In this document: one piece after another, positions 1 through 11,285 of the stretch
How the letters are laid out: each line of letters starts with the position of its first letter
Numbering within the stretch: the stretch's first letter is position 1
NCBI RefSeq assembly: GCF_002878395.1
Contig: NC_061121.1
Span: 136,646,787 to 136,710,786 of the forward strand
Direction: 5' to 3'
DNA from: Capsicum annuum
Taxonomy: Eukaryota > Streptophyta > Magnoliopsida > Solanales > Solanaceae
Length of the DNA stretch: 64,000 nucleotides
The notes under the pieces: model-generated
The model's input: only the letters and a program-made list of their open reading frames with translations
Told to the model about the DNA's origin: nothing
The model's database searches: none
Translations under genes and position numbers: made by a program

Positions 1-2194
1 CTAAAATTCCTGTTCTTCAGACCTAATACGACTCAACATTACGAGTCGTATACTGAGGTACAAGTGGTATGGCTTTATAGTATGCTGACTAGTGTTAGTT
101 GGTAGGATGGTTTTGGTCACTAGAATAGTTACGACTTAGGGGCATAAGTCGTAGGGCTTAGTACAAGTTATATTAGGGATGAGTCATATCAGAGACTAGT
201 ATAGTGGACAGTGTTTGATCCCCCTGGTATTTCATTTTACCATGGATACAGGTAATGGGTATGGATCATATGTTATAGTTAAGACTTAGTTAGATGATCG
301 TATACTAGATAGTGTTTGATCAAAGGGTTGAGGCTTAGATACGATTAGAGTAAACTAATTATATGGAAGGATATGACCTGTAAGGGTCAGTCGTATCCCT
401 GGGATGGGATTTTGTCCAACTTTAGTGGGGGTATTCTGAACATTTCCCTACTTACCCAAATTAGAACCCATGGACTTCTAATGCACTTATGAGGTTATGT
501 ACCCTATTATTCTATTCATTAACACTTAGAGACTATTCCTAAACATCCAATTATTCTCTCAAGATCTTTTGGGGCAAGGAAGCTAGGGTGCTATCATTTT
601 TGGTATAAAGCATAATTTTCGTTCCTCATTGTAATTTTAACCAAAGGTATGGTTTATATGATTGATTTCATGATTTTACTATCTCATGATTATGGTTTTC
701 AGCTATTATTTGGAGGTTTTTATATTAAATGCTTGAATATAGTTTCAAACAGTTTTAATAATACTTTTATATGCATTAATGGTGGTTTTGGACAATTCGA
801 TTGCAAGGTAATGATTTTATGGTCAATAGAATTTGTTTTGTTATATTATGCCCCCAAGGTGTTTGATAAAATGCTTATAAAGGTACGTTTATTGTATTGA
901 CTTCTTTTAATGGAACTATTACTTGTTTTTAGCTTATATAATAAAGCTTTAAATGGTTTAAATAGTTTTAAAAGGACTAAATTCTAAATGTGGAAGGGCA
1001 CTTGAAGGTCCCCTTATCCTTAAAGGTTTGGCTATGGATACTTCTTCCAAGTAATGGGGTGGTATACCGATACCACTGATATTAGCCTTGATTAATAAAA
1101 TGGTAAATGGATTGGTTTGATTACATGGAAATGGTTTTAATTGGTTATTATTAGTGGGATGTAAAGCAAGTTCATAGAAGGTGGCAGTCTTGGGGGGACT
1201 AAAACTGGAAACTCACATTTGCCGAAATGAGGGGTCTTGATGACTATGTACGTGTGTTACATTTTATATTAGTGGATGAACTATTCATCCCATGGGATAT
1301 TTCCTAGTTGTACGGATACACAAACTAGGATACTTTCAGCAGGGGGAGCTGAACCCATATCGCCCATGGGTGGTTAGGACGACTAAGAAACATAGCCCAG
1401 GTAAAGGTTTTAAAGGTATTCTAAACCCAATTCCCTTTCTTGGCACTTATATATATATGTATGGTTGTATGCATTATTGATGGTTTTACATGGTTTCATA
1501 ACTGGTATTATTTTATGCTTACCCTGAGTTTCATGTTAGCGATCATTCGGTAACCTTTCTATTAGCGGTTGTATACCCATGATATGTAGGAACTGACTGT
1601 CCGACTCCTCATATATAGTGAATTACTCGGGTATAACATTTTGACTAAAGTCATGAGCTTCCATCCTTTTGTAAGGCATTATTTCATGTTATGGATATTA
1701 TTAGACATTTTAACTTTATTTTTTATATTTGTTTTTACCATGGTTTGGGGCATGTCCCAATTGGATATTTTTACTCCTTTGGTTAAGGCTTTATAGTGCT
1801 TCTTGGGTTGGTATGGGCGGGATCAGTATTTGTGTCGGCCTTAGAATTAGAATAAGCTGGGTGGCTGGCATTATCGAACATATTTTCTCACTGTTCCATC
1901 ATAATATATTTTAGGACTGATTATCATATTATGTTTTTTTATCCTCTTTTGTTTGTCTTGGTATGGTTGGATGGTCAGATAGTTGGTATAGTGTGGCCGA
2001 ATTCGATTGGGTTGGTTATGGTAGTGACCCTATCCCAGAGTTTTCATGAGAGCATTTGCACAATCTTTTTATATGCTCAAAATTTAGCACATCTAAGGCT
2101 GCATAAGGTTGTTGGGTTGGGAAAAGGGGGTGGTCCCCGGTCCTGGTTGGACTTTAGATGCCCATTACGTCTAAGCCCTGGTTTGAGTCATGAA
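1..2194 (+). repeat. 5' LTR of H, cut by the window edge
   Basis: It matches the 3' LTR at 7273-9561 along its whole length with an offset of about 7305, which places its start about 30 bp before base 1. It lacks a stretch of about 55 bp present in the 3' copy near 8300-8360. Repeated words of the type TACGAGTCGTA occur at 27-55 and in variant form to about 400. The end is set by the primer-site remnant that follows. ORFs inside it (for example 649-900 and 1931-2215) have no match to any gag-pol domain and are chance. Confidence 0.85.
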
Positions 2195-2198
2195 AATT

Positions 2199-2210
2199 TG
2201 GTATTAAAAT
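2199..2210 (+). other. Primer binding site remnant of H
   Basis: TGGTATTAAAAT sits just after the 5' LTR and is followed by a TAGGTTC-like continuation. The usual plant initiator tRNA-Met primer site is TGGTATCAGAGC. Four of twelve bases differ, mostly C/G to T/A changes, as expected in an old methylated copy. Confidence 0.6.
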
Positions 2211-2408
2211 TGTAGGTTCATGGTCAACTAGGAGTCCAGAAAGGTGTGTTTAGTAGAGTCTCATTTAGGGGCGTGTAGCATGTCACACTCATAAGAAAGA
2301 AACTGCAAGACATTTTGGAATGTTTTAGTTTCTTGGTATTCTATCTTTAAAATTAAATTCTCAGTCCTAGAATCTTTGCTAATCCTTATTTGTTCATCTT
2401 TCAGATTT

Positions 2409-3500
2409 ATGCCTCCTAGGTTAGGTACTCTAAAAAATTATTCCATCCCATCTGGGGATAATATTGAAGGGGTACGTCCTACGTCTGGAGTACATCTTTG
2501 ATCTTAGTTTCCTATTCTTGATTATGGTGGAGTTCTTTCTATCCCTCCTATTACTCTTTAGGTCCCTCAGGGAAATGTGACAAACATAGAGTTTCATTAG
2601 TCTATTCATATTACTGCCCAGATGGTCATTTCTCAGCCTGAGCGGGGTGCAACTAGTTCTTTATCTGTTGAGGCCACAAGGGTTGGTCAATTTATGAAGA
2701 TGGGTTATCCTAATTTTATGGGAGTGAAGGTAGAGGAAAACCCACAGGGCTTTATAGATAAAATGGAGAAGATATTTTGGGTGATGCAGGCTGCTAATGT
2801 AGAGGGATTTAACTTTGTAGCTTATCAGCTCAAGAATGCTGCTTATCAGTGGTATGAGGAGTGGACAGAGATATGGGTTATATGGAAGAAGAAGGGTTAT
2901 AGGAATCTTTTTCTAATGCCTTTATGGATCATTTCTTTCCTTAAGAGTTGAGTGATGCAAAGATGGTAGAGTTTGTGAACCTCAGGAAAGGGAGGATGTC
3001 TATAAGGGAATATGCCTTAAAGTTCCATCAATTGTCAAGGTATGCTTCTAATTTGGTGGATGATATGTGGTTGAGAATGATGAATTTTGCTTTCTATAAA
3101 AAAAGATTTGATTCTGGAGAGAAAGACTGGCTTGTTGATAAAATATCTGCGTATCTCGATGTTGACCATTCATATACAGCAGGTCATGATGAGAAGAAAA
3201 AGAAAGCGGAGTTTTGGGATAGGTAAGGAAATCAGAGCAGGTTTTGTGAACTGGGAGGTGTACAATCTTAGGGAGGTATAGATGGTGGCAAGTGGCTAAA
3301 AAAGAAGGGGGAAATTCTAGTTCCTTCTCTAATACTAATGCTCCTTACTCATATTAGTCGGGAGATAGGTGTCATCAAAGTGGTGATAATTCTCGGGCAT
3401 AAGTTGACTAATCTCAAGCGACCAGAGGTCAGTCAATTTCTTTGATTCCTCCTCTTTAGTTTTGCAGTTGTCCTCATTGACATTATTCCGAGGAAGGAAG
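2409..3500 (+). pseudogene. gag: gag of H (broken)
   Basis: The start ATG at 2409 opens MPPRLGTLKN, the usual opening of Del-type gag. The retrotransposon gag core follows at about 2700-3230, with recognisable blocks FIDKMEKIF, AYQWYEEW and MSIREYALKFHQLSRYAS. The protein would form the virus-like particle. It has a stop about 30 codons after the start, a frameshift near 2900 that splits the core between two frames (2622-2951 and 2948-3226), and a stop after HFFP. I could not find a CCHC zinc knuckle in the expected 3440-3560 stretch. Family assignment is firm; domain ends are approximate. Confidence 0.82.
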
Positions 3501-3559
3501 GGATAAGTTCTTTAAGGACGATTAGGCAGGCCATCGGCTCAGTAATTTTCTGATTAGAA

Positions 3560-4170
3560 AAGTTGCTTAGGGGGGAATAAGATTCCAATTACTTCATCTT
3601 CTACTCCTACACCTGGTGGTGTTGTATCTACTTCTATTACTACCCCTGTTTTAAGTGTTGGTCAAAACAGGTTGTATGCTTTGGCATCCTGATAAGAATT
3701 TGAGAAAACACCTAATGTCATTATTGATACAGTACAACTTCTCTCTCATGATGTATATTATTTTCTTGATCTGGGGTCCACTTTATCTTACATGAATCCT
3801 TATATAGTGGTGTTATTTTGTTTTGATTTAGAAATTTTTTTGGGTCTTTTTTTTATTTCTACCCCAATAGGAGACTTGGTCGTTCCTGAATGGGTCTTTA
3901 GGGGTTATGTGGCATCTATAGGTGACAGGAAGAATTTGGTAGATTTGTTTAAGGTGGGAATAGAGGATTTTGATGTAATATTGGGTATGGATAAGTTGAA
4001 TTCTAGTTATGCATCTCTATACTATCAGACTCATAAAGTTATTTTTAGATTCCTGGGAAAGGTGGAAATAGAATGGGAGGATTTTTCTTTTGATCCTAGG
4101 GGAAGGTTTATCTCTTATCTTAGAGATCGAAGGTTAATCTCCATAGGGTGTCATAATCATTTGGTCTAAG
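3560..4170 (+). pseudogene. Aspartic protease region of H
   Basis: The retropepsin active-site loop reads DLGST at 3768-3782, where this family usually has DPGST. The second conserved block, DFDVILGMDKL, lies near 3970-4000. The longest open piece is 3792-4169, ending in the RFISYLRDRRLISIGC block that joins protease to RT. The enzyme would have cut the Gag-Pol polyprotein. Stops before 3790 break the N-terminal part. The catalytic Asp is still present. Confidence 0.8.
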
Positions 4171-4184
4171 TTAAAGATTCTAAC

Positions 4185-5110
4185 TTGGAAAGACCTTCTT
4201 TACAATCGGTTCTTATGGTTAATGAGTTTCCAAAAGTCTTCCAGTATGATCTTCTTTGCATTCTTCCGAATAGGGAAACAGAGTTTGGTACTGATTTTCT
4301 TTCAAAACCTCCTCCAATATCTATTACATCATTTAGGATAGCTCCAGCTGCATTGAGGGAACTCAAGGAGAAACTTAAGGATCTACTGGATAAGGGGTTT
4401 ATTCATCCTAATGTTTATCCATGGGGTGCACCGATGTAATTTGTACACAAGAAGAATGGTTCCCTTTGAATGTGCATTGACTATAGATAGTGGAACAAGG
4501 TAACAACCTAGAACAAGTATCTTTTTCCAAGGATATATGATCTGTTTGATCAGTTACAGGGTGCCAAGCTATTTTCTAAGATATACTTTTGGTCTTAGTA
4601 CGATCTAATTAAGATTATGGAGGTGGATATCCATAAGATGACTTTTCATACTCGGTATGGACATTTTGATTTCTTGGTGTTGTCATTTAGGTTGACCGAT
4701 GCTCTGACGGCATTTATGGATTTGATGAACAGGGTATTTAAGAAGTATTTAGATCTCTTCATAATTATTTTTATTTATTACATTCTTGTTTATTAAAAGA
4801 GTGAGGTAGATTATGTTAATCACCTTCTTATGGTATTGCTGACCTTAAAGAAAGAACAATTGTTTGCCATGTTCTTTAAGTTTGAGTTTAGGTTGAATAT
4901 GGTGACTTTCTTGGGTCATATAATTTCTAGTGAAGAGATCAAGGTGGATCCGCATAGGGTTGCTATGGTAAAAGGGTGGCCTAGGCCCACGACTCTATCT
5001 GATATCTGAAGCTTCTTGGGTTTGTCCTGGTATTATAGGTGGTTTATGGAAAACTTTTCTACAATATCTACTTCTCTGACTAAGTTGATTCAGAAGAAGG
5101 CTAAGTTTTC
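4185..5110 (+). pseudogene. Reverse transcriptase of H, active site destroyed
   Basis: Conserved RT blocks appear in order: NEFPKVF (4209), FRIAPAALRELKEKLKDLLDKG (4333-4398), KKNGSL and MCIDYR (about 4450-4480), FDFLVLSFRLTDA (about 4665-4700), then FLGHIIS (about 4910) and FLGLSWYYRWF (5013-5046). The active-site motif, normally F-[IV]-D-D-I-L-V-Y, reads FIYYILVY near 4770-4795, so both catalytic aspartates are lost. There are many in-frame stops. The blocks remain in close register, so this is point-mutational decay rather than rearrangement. Confidence 0.87.
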
Positions 5111-5189
5111 TTGGTCACATGCTTGTGAAGGAAGTTTTGAGAAGTTGAAGGATAAGTTGGCTTCGACCCCAATCTTGACCTTGCGAGAG

Positions 5190-5580
5190 GGAATGGTTGG
5201 TTCGTAATTTATTGTGATCATCTCGAGTGGGTTTTGGTTGTGTGTTGATACAGCATGGGAAGGCGATTCCTATGCTTTTATAAAGTTGAAGGTGCATGAT
5301 GGGAATTATCCTACTCATGATTTAGAGTTATTTGTGGTTGTGTTTGCATTAAAAATATGGTAGCATTATTTGTATGGTGTTCATGTGGATATCTTTTCTA
5401 TTCACAAGAGTCTTCAGTATGAGTTCAGTCAGAAAGACTTAATCTCAGGAAGAGAAAATAGACTAAGCAACTCAAAGATTATGATATGAGTCTTTAGTAC
5501 CACCCAGGTAAGGCTAATGTGGTTGTTAATACTCTTAACAGATTATCCATGGAGAGTTTGGCTCATCTAGAGGAGGAAAA
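5190..5580 (+). pseudogene. RNase H of H
   Basis: After the RT thumb the frame shows Ty3-type RNase H blocks: GLGCVL-like sequence at 5215-5250, [15 protein letters not shown] at 5286-5330, VFALKIW and HYLYG at 5340-5380, and YHPGKANVV at 5498-5525. It would have degraded the RNA strand of the RNA/DNA hybrid. Stops interrupt at 5205 and after KIW (5361). The LDSKDGGVMVQE linker toward integrase follows at 5591. Confidence 0.78.
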
Positions 5581-5589
5581 GTGAGAATC

Positions 5590-7080
5590 GGTGAAGGATA
5601 TTCATGGCTTGGCCAATCTTGAAGTTCATCTTTTGGACTCTAAGGATGGTGGTGTGATGGTACAAGAAGTGGTTTGGTCATATCTTGGTTCAAAGATTAA
5701 GGAGAAGCAAGTGCTGGATCCTGTCTTAATGAAAATCAAGAGTGACGTTAGTAAGCAAAAGTTAGTAGTGTGTAAGATCAATGGTGATGGTACTTTATAG
5801 TACCAAGGGAGGTTGTGTGTTCCATATATCGACAGGTTATAGCAAAGGATTTTGGCTGAGGCACATGAGTTATGCTATGTTGTTCATCCTGGCTTGACAA
5901 AGATGTATCATTATCTCTAGAAGATCTATTGGTGGAATGGTATAAAGAGAGATGTGGAAGATTTTATTGACAAGTGCATGGTGTGTCAATAGGTTAAGGT
6001 TGAGTACATAAGGCCTGGTGGATTGCACTAAGAAATTGAGTTAGCCGAATAAAAGTGGGAAGTAATTAATATGGATTTTGTTATAGGTCTTCCTCGGTCT
6101 TTGAACTAATTTGATTCTATTTTGCCGGTAAGGACTAATTTTTTGGCGAAGGATTATGCAAAGCTGTACCTTCAGGAGATTATAAAGCTACAAGGGGTAC
6201 CTATCTTTATTATTTTTAATCATTGTACACAGTTTACAACTCACTTCTAGCGGTCTTTATAGAAAGGGTTAGGGACTAAGGTTAGTTTGAGTACTACTTT
6301 TCATCCTCAAATAGTTAGGCAAGCATAGATAACTATTCAAAAATTAGAAGATAGGCTTAGGGCATGTGTGGTTGATTATGGTAGCAATAAGATTAAGCAT
6401 CTATTTTTTGTAGAGTTTGCTTACAACAATAACTATCATCTAGCATCGGTATGGCTCATTTTAAAGTTTTGTATGGTAGGAGGTGTAAATCTCTAATTGA
6501 GTGGTGTGATCTTGGTGAGGCAGATATATTTGTTCCTAATTTTTTTTTATCAATCTATGGAGAAGGTGAAGGTGATTCAGGATAGGCTTAAACCTACCCA
6601 GGGTCGACAAAAAGTCTTATGCATATGTTTGGCATAGAGAGTTGTAGTTTGAGGTTATGGGCAGGGCATTCCAAAAGTTGTCTACAATAAAGGGAGTAGT
6701 GCAGTTGGCAAGAATGGGAAGCTCAGTCCTGGTTTATTATTCCTTATGATATTTTGCGGAGAGTTGGTAATGTTGCTTACCAGTTGGAGTTTCCATCTAT
6801 CTTATGTTTGGTTTATCTGGTCTTTAATGTTTCCATGTTGAGGAAGTGCATTAGTGATCCTTCTTCAATTATTCCTTTTGAAGGATCGAATATCTCAGAT
6901 TCTCTACCTTATGAAGAAGTCCCAGTTAAGATATTGTATAGGCAAGTTCGTCCGTTCAGGACCAAGGATGTGGCTTCAGTTAAGGTTCTACGGAGGAACC
7001 ATAAAATGGAAGAAGCTACATGAGAAATGGAAGAGGACATAAAGTACAAGTATCTGTATCTATTTTCTGCTCCTAGGATT
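5590..7080 (+). pseudogene. Integrase of H with Del-type C-terminus
   Basis: The H2C2 zinc-binding module is at about 5880-5990 (HPGLTKMYHYL then CMVC). The catalytic core starts with INMDFVIGLPRS near 6065-6105, keeping the first catalytic Asp. The second block, usually SDRGTQF, reads FNHCTQF near 6219, so the second Asp is gone. The QKLEDRLRACVVDY helix is at about 6340-6375. The C-terminal part (6754-7080) has LEFPSI, VFNVSMLRKC and VKVLRRNHKMEEATWEMEED-like sequence, the truncated chromodomain-like tail of Del/Tekay elements. Stops and frameshifts are frequent. Confidence 0.83.
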
Positions 7081-7272
7081 CATGCGGAAAGTATGTGTTC
7101 TTGAACAAATCATTATTTTTTGTGTTTGTTAAAGGAAAGATTAAAATTTTTCTCTTTTTGTATTCAGACTAGGATGAAAATTAGGAATATGTTTGACACT
7201 TCAAATGATTCTGTGTCTGGTTATCCGTACCATGTCCATCATTTGGGGATGAATGGTCCTCGTGGGGCAGAA
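7081..7272 (+). other. 3' untranslated segment and polypurine tract of H
   Basis: This is a short non-coding stretch between the integrase tail and the 3' LTR. The last bases, CGTGGGGCAGAA at 7261-7272, are a decayed polypurine tract directly in front of the LTR start TGTTACATCC. Such a tract primes plus-strand DNA synthesis. Confidence 0.65.
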
Positions 7273-9561
7273 TGTTACATCCTGGGTTTTGGCTTTAGAA
7301 AATTTCCTGGAATTCCCATTCTCCAGACCCTATACGACTCAAAGGTACGAGTCGTATGCTGTGGTACGAGTGGTATGGTCCATTAGTATGCTGAACAATC
7401 CTAGTTTATAGGATGGCTTTTGTCACTAGAATGGTTATAACTTAGGGGTACGACTCGTAGTGCTTGGTATGAGTCGTATTAGAGACTCATATGGTGAATA
7501 GCGTCGATCCTCTCGGTATTTAATTCTGCTAGGGATACGCATAATGGGTATGGATTGTATGCTATGGTCACAACTTGGTTGTATGAGCCATATACTGGAT
7601 AGTGTTTTATCCAAGTCTTGAGGCTTGGATACAAGTGGTGGAAACCAAACTTATGGAAGGATACGACTCATAAGGGACAGTCATATCCCTACGACAGGAT
7701 TTTGTGCAACTTAAGTGGGGGTATTCTGAACATTTCCCTACTTACCCTAGTTAGAACCCATGACTTCTAATAAACTTAGGATGTTATTTATCCTATTATT
7801 CTATTCATTAAAACTTATAAACTATTCCTAAACATGCAATAATTCTCTTAAGAGCTTTTAGGGAAAGGAAGCTAGGGTTTCAATTGAGGGATTCCTTTAG
7901 GGCTGGCTTTGGTGATCTTCTTCCGTTAATACATGATTCTATTCTGTCATTGTAATTTCAACTAAAGGCATGGTTTATGTGATTGATTTCATGGTTTTAC
8001 TATCTCAGGATTATGGTTTTTAACTATTATTTATAGGTTTTCATATCAAACACATTGATATGGTTTCCTATGGTTTTAATTATGCTTTTATATACATTAA
8101 TGATGTTTTGACAATTATATTGGATGGTAATGGTTTAATGGTCTTGGGAATTGTTTTTGGTTATGTTATGCCCCCAAGGTGTTTGATAAAATTCTTATAA
8201 AGGTATGTTTATTGAATTGACTTCTTTTAATGGTATTATTGCTTGTTTTCAGCTTATATAATAAATCTTTAAATTATTTAAACAGTTTTGAAAAGGCTAA
8301 ATGGTTATGCTTGTGGGGAACATAGAAGTCTCCCAAGAGGTTTAATATGGTATATTAAAGGGCACTTGAGGGGCCCCTTATCCTTAATGGTTTGGCTAAG
8401 GATACTGCTTGCAAGTAATGGGGTGGTACGACGATACCACTAATATTAGCCTTGATTAATAAAATAGTAAATGGATTGGTTTGATTACCTGGAAATGGTT
8501 TTAATTGGGCATTAATAGTGGGGTGTGTAGCAAGGCCGAGGAAGGTGGTAGTCCCAGGGGGGACAAAAACTGAAACTTATATTTGCCGATATGAGGGGTC
8601 TTAATTAACATGTATGTGTGTCATATTTTATATTAGGAGATGTACTAGTTATCCCATGGGATATTTCCTGGTCATGCAGCTACCCGAACAGGGACGCTTT
8701 CAGCAGGGGGATCTGAACCTATATCGTCCATGGGTGGTTAGAACGGCCAATCTACACAGCCCATGTAATAATTTTAAAGGCATATTAAACCCGATTCCAT
8801 TTCCCGGCACTAATATATATATATCTATAGTTGTATGCATTATGGATGGTTTTACTTGGTTTTTTAACTGACATTACTTTATCCTTACCCTGAGTTTCAT
8901 GCTTGCGGCCATTTGTTAACCTGTCTACTGGCGGCTATATACCCCGCTATGCAGGAACCGACAATTCAACTTTTCCTACATAGTGATTGACACAGGGATA
9001 AGATTTGGACTGAAAAGGTGAGCTTGTATCCTTTTGAAAGGCATCATTTCATGTTATCGATATTGTTAGACATTTTCACTTTATTTTGGATATTGGTTTT
9101 GGCCATTATTGAAGGATATGTCTTAACAGGATATTTTTACTCCTTTTTTTAGAGGCTTTGTTGTACTTCAGGGGGTTGGTATTGGTAGGATCGGTATTCG
9201 GTGTTGGCCTTGGCATTATAATAAGCTAGGAGGCTAGCATCATTAGAAATAATTTCTCACATTTCCATAGTATTACATTTTGGGATTGATTATCAAATTA
9301 TGTTTTGTTATCTCCATTGGTTTTGTTTGGTATGGTTGGATGGTTTGATGGTTAGTTTGGTGCGGGTAGACTCGGTAGGGTCGGTCACGGTCATAAGCCT
9401 ATCCCAAAGTTTTTATGAGAGCATTTGCACAATCTATTATATGCTCGAAATTTAGCTCATCTAAAGGTGCATGAGGTGGTTGGCGGGTAAAGGGGCCGGT
9501 CCCCAGTCCTAATTGTACATGGGATGCCCATTACGTCTAGACCCTGGTTTGGGTCGTGAAA
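7273..9561 (+). repeat. 3' LTR of H
   Basis: It starts TGTTACATCCTGGGTTTTGG after the polypurine tract and ends in CCTGGTTTGGGTCGTGAAA, a decayed form of a GTGACA end. It matches 1-2194. The words TACGAGTCGTA (7345-7355) and TACGACTCGTA (7449-7459) sit within 200 bp of its start. Three bases after its end the minus-oriented LTR of G0 begins, so two LTR ends face each other tail to tail. Confidence 0.87.
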
Positions 9562-9563
9562 GA

Positions 9564-10185
9564 TGTCATGAATAAACCAGGGCCTAGCCCTGACAAGTAT
9601 ATCAAGCTCACTGTGGATCGAAAATCACCCTTATCCTAACCACCTTAGCACAATAATGTAGTGGAAGAAAAACTAAACTATAAAAATGGTTTATGTAGAC
9701 CATTAAAAAGGTTCTAAGAATCCAAATCAAATAAAAAACCCATACTTTGTCCAAAAATTCTCTTTAACCAGAATACCTAATAAGGCCGGGAAAGGCCCCT
9801 GACCATTACAATAGAGTCTCTAATTCCCAATATCATAAAAGAAACCTAATGAAATAGTAAAGCTCTCTAGATGATGGAGGCTCACCACATCACAACAATT
9901 CAATTGATATCCACTCCACCTAAGAATGAACACAAGTAAATAAAGAACCTTAAGACCCTAAATCGTGAAACACAATACCGTCTAGAGATGGTCAGTAGGA
10001 TGAGCACTAGTATGTAACTCAGGGATGGGATAAAATAATGTTGTGTCCAAAACCAATGAAAACTGCATGTACACATTTACATGTATATATGTATATATAT
10101 GATGATGAGATAAGGTAGAAAGTTTTAAATATGTGATTTAAAAACAATTAACTTGGACTGTGTCTCTCATATGATCTAAAAAAGT
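9564..10185 (-). repeat. G0: 3'-end fragment of a gypsy LTR
   Basis: It begins TGTCATGAATAAACCAGGGC and follows the left 600 bp of the complete LTR at 25426-27407 almost block for block (CTCACCACATCACAACAA, GATAAAATAATGT, GATTTAAAA and so on). At about 10180-10190 the match stops and RNase H sequence begins. The rest of the LTR and all of integrase are therefore missing, most simply by one internal deletion. Confidence 0.8.
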
Positions 10186-10189
10186 ATCC

Positions 10190-10688
10190 ACTAGAAACCC
10201 ATACAGATAATGTCGCCAAATCTTTAAAGACAAAACCACAATTGCCAACTCTAAATCATAACTTGGATAATACCTATCATAAACCTTAAGATGCCTAGAA
10301 GCATAGGCCACGACCTTATAATCCTACATCAAAACACAACCCAATCTTACATGGGATGCATTAGAAAACACAACAAAACCATTTTTACCATCTAGAAGGG
10401 TAAAAATTGGCACCTAATTCAGCTCATCCTTCAACTTCTCAAAACAACCCTCACAAGTATAGGAACAAAAGAACATAACCTTTTTTTGAGTTAACTCTAT
10501 CAGGAGATCAGCAATAAATGAGAAACTCTCAAAATATCTACTATAATACCCAGCCAAGCCCTAGAAGCTCCTAATGATGGTAGGAGTCATAGGTTTAGGC
10601 CACTTCATAACAACCTCAAATTTCTGTGGATCAACCCTAATCCCCTCAACAGAAACAACATGCCCAAGAAATGTCACAGTATTCAGCC
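10190..10688 (-). pseudogene. G0: RNase H and RT-thumb fragment
   Basis: Read on the minus strand, this gives the RT thumb (FLGLAGYYSRYF-like, about 10550), TCEGCFEKLKDEL (about 10420-10460), SNASHVRLGCVL (about 10340-10380) and YDLELAIVVL (about 10250). RNase H normally has CDAS in the third block; here the catalytic Asp has become Asn. The fragment is cut at 10688 by element L. Its last 190 bp are present again, about 80-85% identical, right after L at 14426-14615, so the two sides of L do not rejoin as one gene. Confidence 0.78.
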
Positions 10689-11249
10689 TTATATGATTTG
10701 AGATAGCCTTAAAGCTTTAGAGTACATAATCTGAGGAAAATACAAAGAGGTCAAATCCACAAACAATTCAAGAGCTCAAGAGGACATTTGGTGGACCCCC
10801 TTTTTAGGATCCTAAGCCCACAAGGCTATATGATGCACTTTTGAAGATCATATATGGGTTATTATTGAAATAGCCACTTTTAAGGATATTTTTTGTTATT
10901 GACTATATTAGGCAAAGACAATACTATAAATACATGCCTTAGTCATTTTATTTCTAACTTTGACGATGGTTTGAGAGAATACTCTTATGAGTGTTTTGAA
11001 AGTGTGGAATCACTTATGACAAACATGGAATCATTTGTGTTGGTTACTTGTTAAGAAACATGGGTTGCTTGGTTATGTTGATTCCCTTAAGGTACACTTA
11101 AGAAGTTGGTGTTTGCTTATATGAGTCTTATGGGTCTTAGCATTTGATACACATTTTGGTTCTTATTTCTTGTATTATCTTATGTGAACTTATCTATCTT
11201 TACCTTCTTTCTTGTTTGTGTTTTATTTTATTAGTTAGTATTCTTCTCA
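10689..11249 (+). repeat. 5' LTR of L
   Basis: It aligns with 13890-14425 from TTATATGATTTGAGATAGCC onward, sharing CTTAAAGCTTTAGAGTAC, CAAGAGCTCAAGAGG, a TATA box, CTTGTATTATCTTATGT and the T-rich end. It is about 561 bp against 536 bp for its partner. The first base pair is TT where the partner has TG. Confidence 0.78.
10924..10932 (+). promoter_or_regulatory. TATA box of the L LTR
   Basis: CTATAAATA lies in the middle of the LTR and is kept at the same place in the 3' LTR (14124-14132). This is the canonical plant TATA form and the likely core promoter, with RNA starting about 30 bp downstream. The start site is inferred. Confidence 0.6.
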
Positions 11250-11272
11250 CTTAGGCCGATTTACGTATTATT

Positions 11273-11285
11273 TGGTTTCAGGAGC
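11273..11285 (+). other. Primer binding site of L
   Basis: TGGTTTCAGGAGC, 23 bp after the LTR and followed by TAGGTTTGA, resembles the initiator tRNA-Met site TGGTATCAGAGC with one substitution and one extra G. Confidence 0.55.

Larger units (their letters stand above)
1..9561 (+). mobile_element. H: near-complete dead Ty3/gypsy (Del/Tekay-like) retrotransposon
   Basis: Two long direct repeats (1-2194 and 7273-9561) flank an internal region that reads gag, protease, RT, RNase H and integrase in that order on the plus strand. RT before integrase is the Ty3/gypsy order. The gag start MPPR, a tRNA-Met-like primer site and the integrase C-terminus fit the Del/Tekay chromovirus group. Every domain carries stops or frameshifts, so the copy is dead. 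By eye the LTRs are roughly 80-88% identical, which points to an old insertion. The left end lies about 30 bp outside the window, so its target duplication cannot be tested. Confidence 0.88.

Noticed and set aside
1931..2215. 94-codon ORF in the H 5' LTR
   Set aside because: The 3' LTR copy (9300-9561) does not keep the frame, and there is no ORF in this place in gypsy elements.
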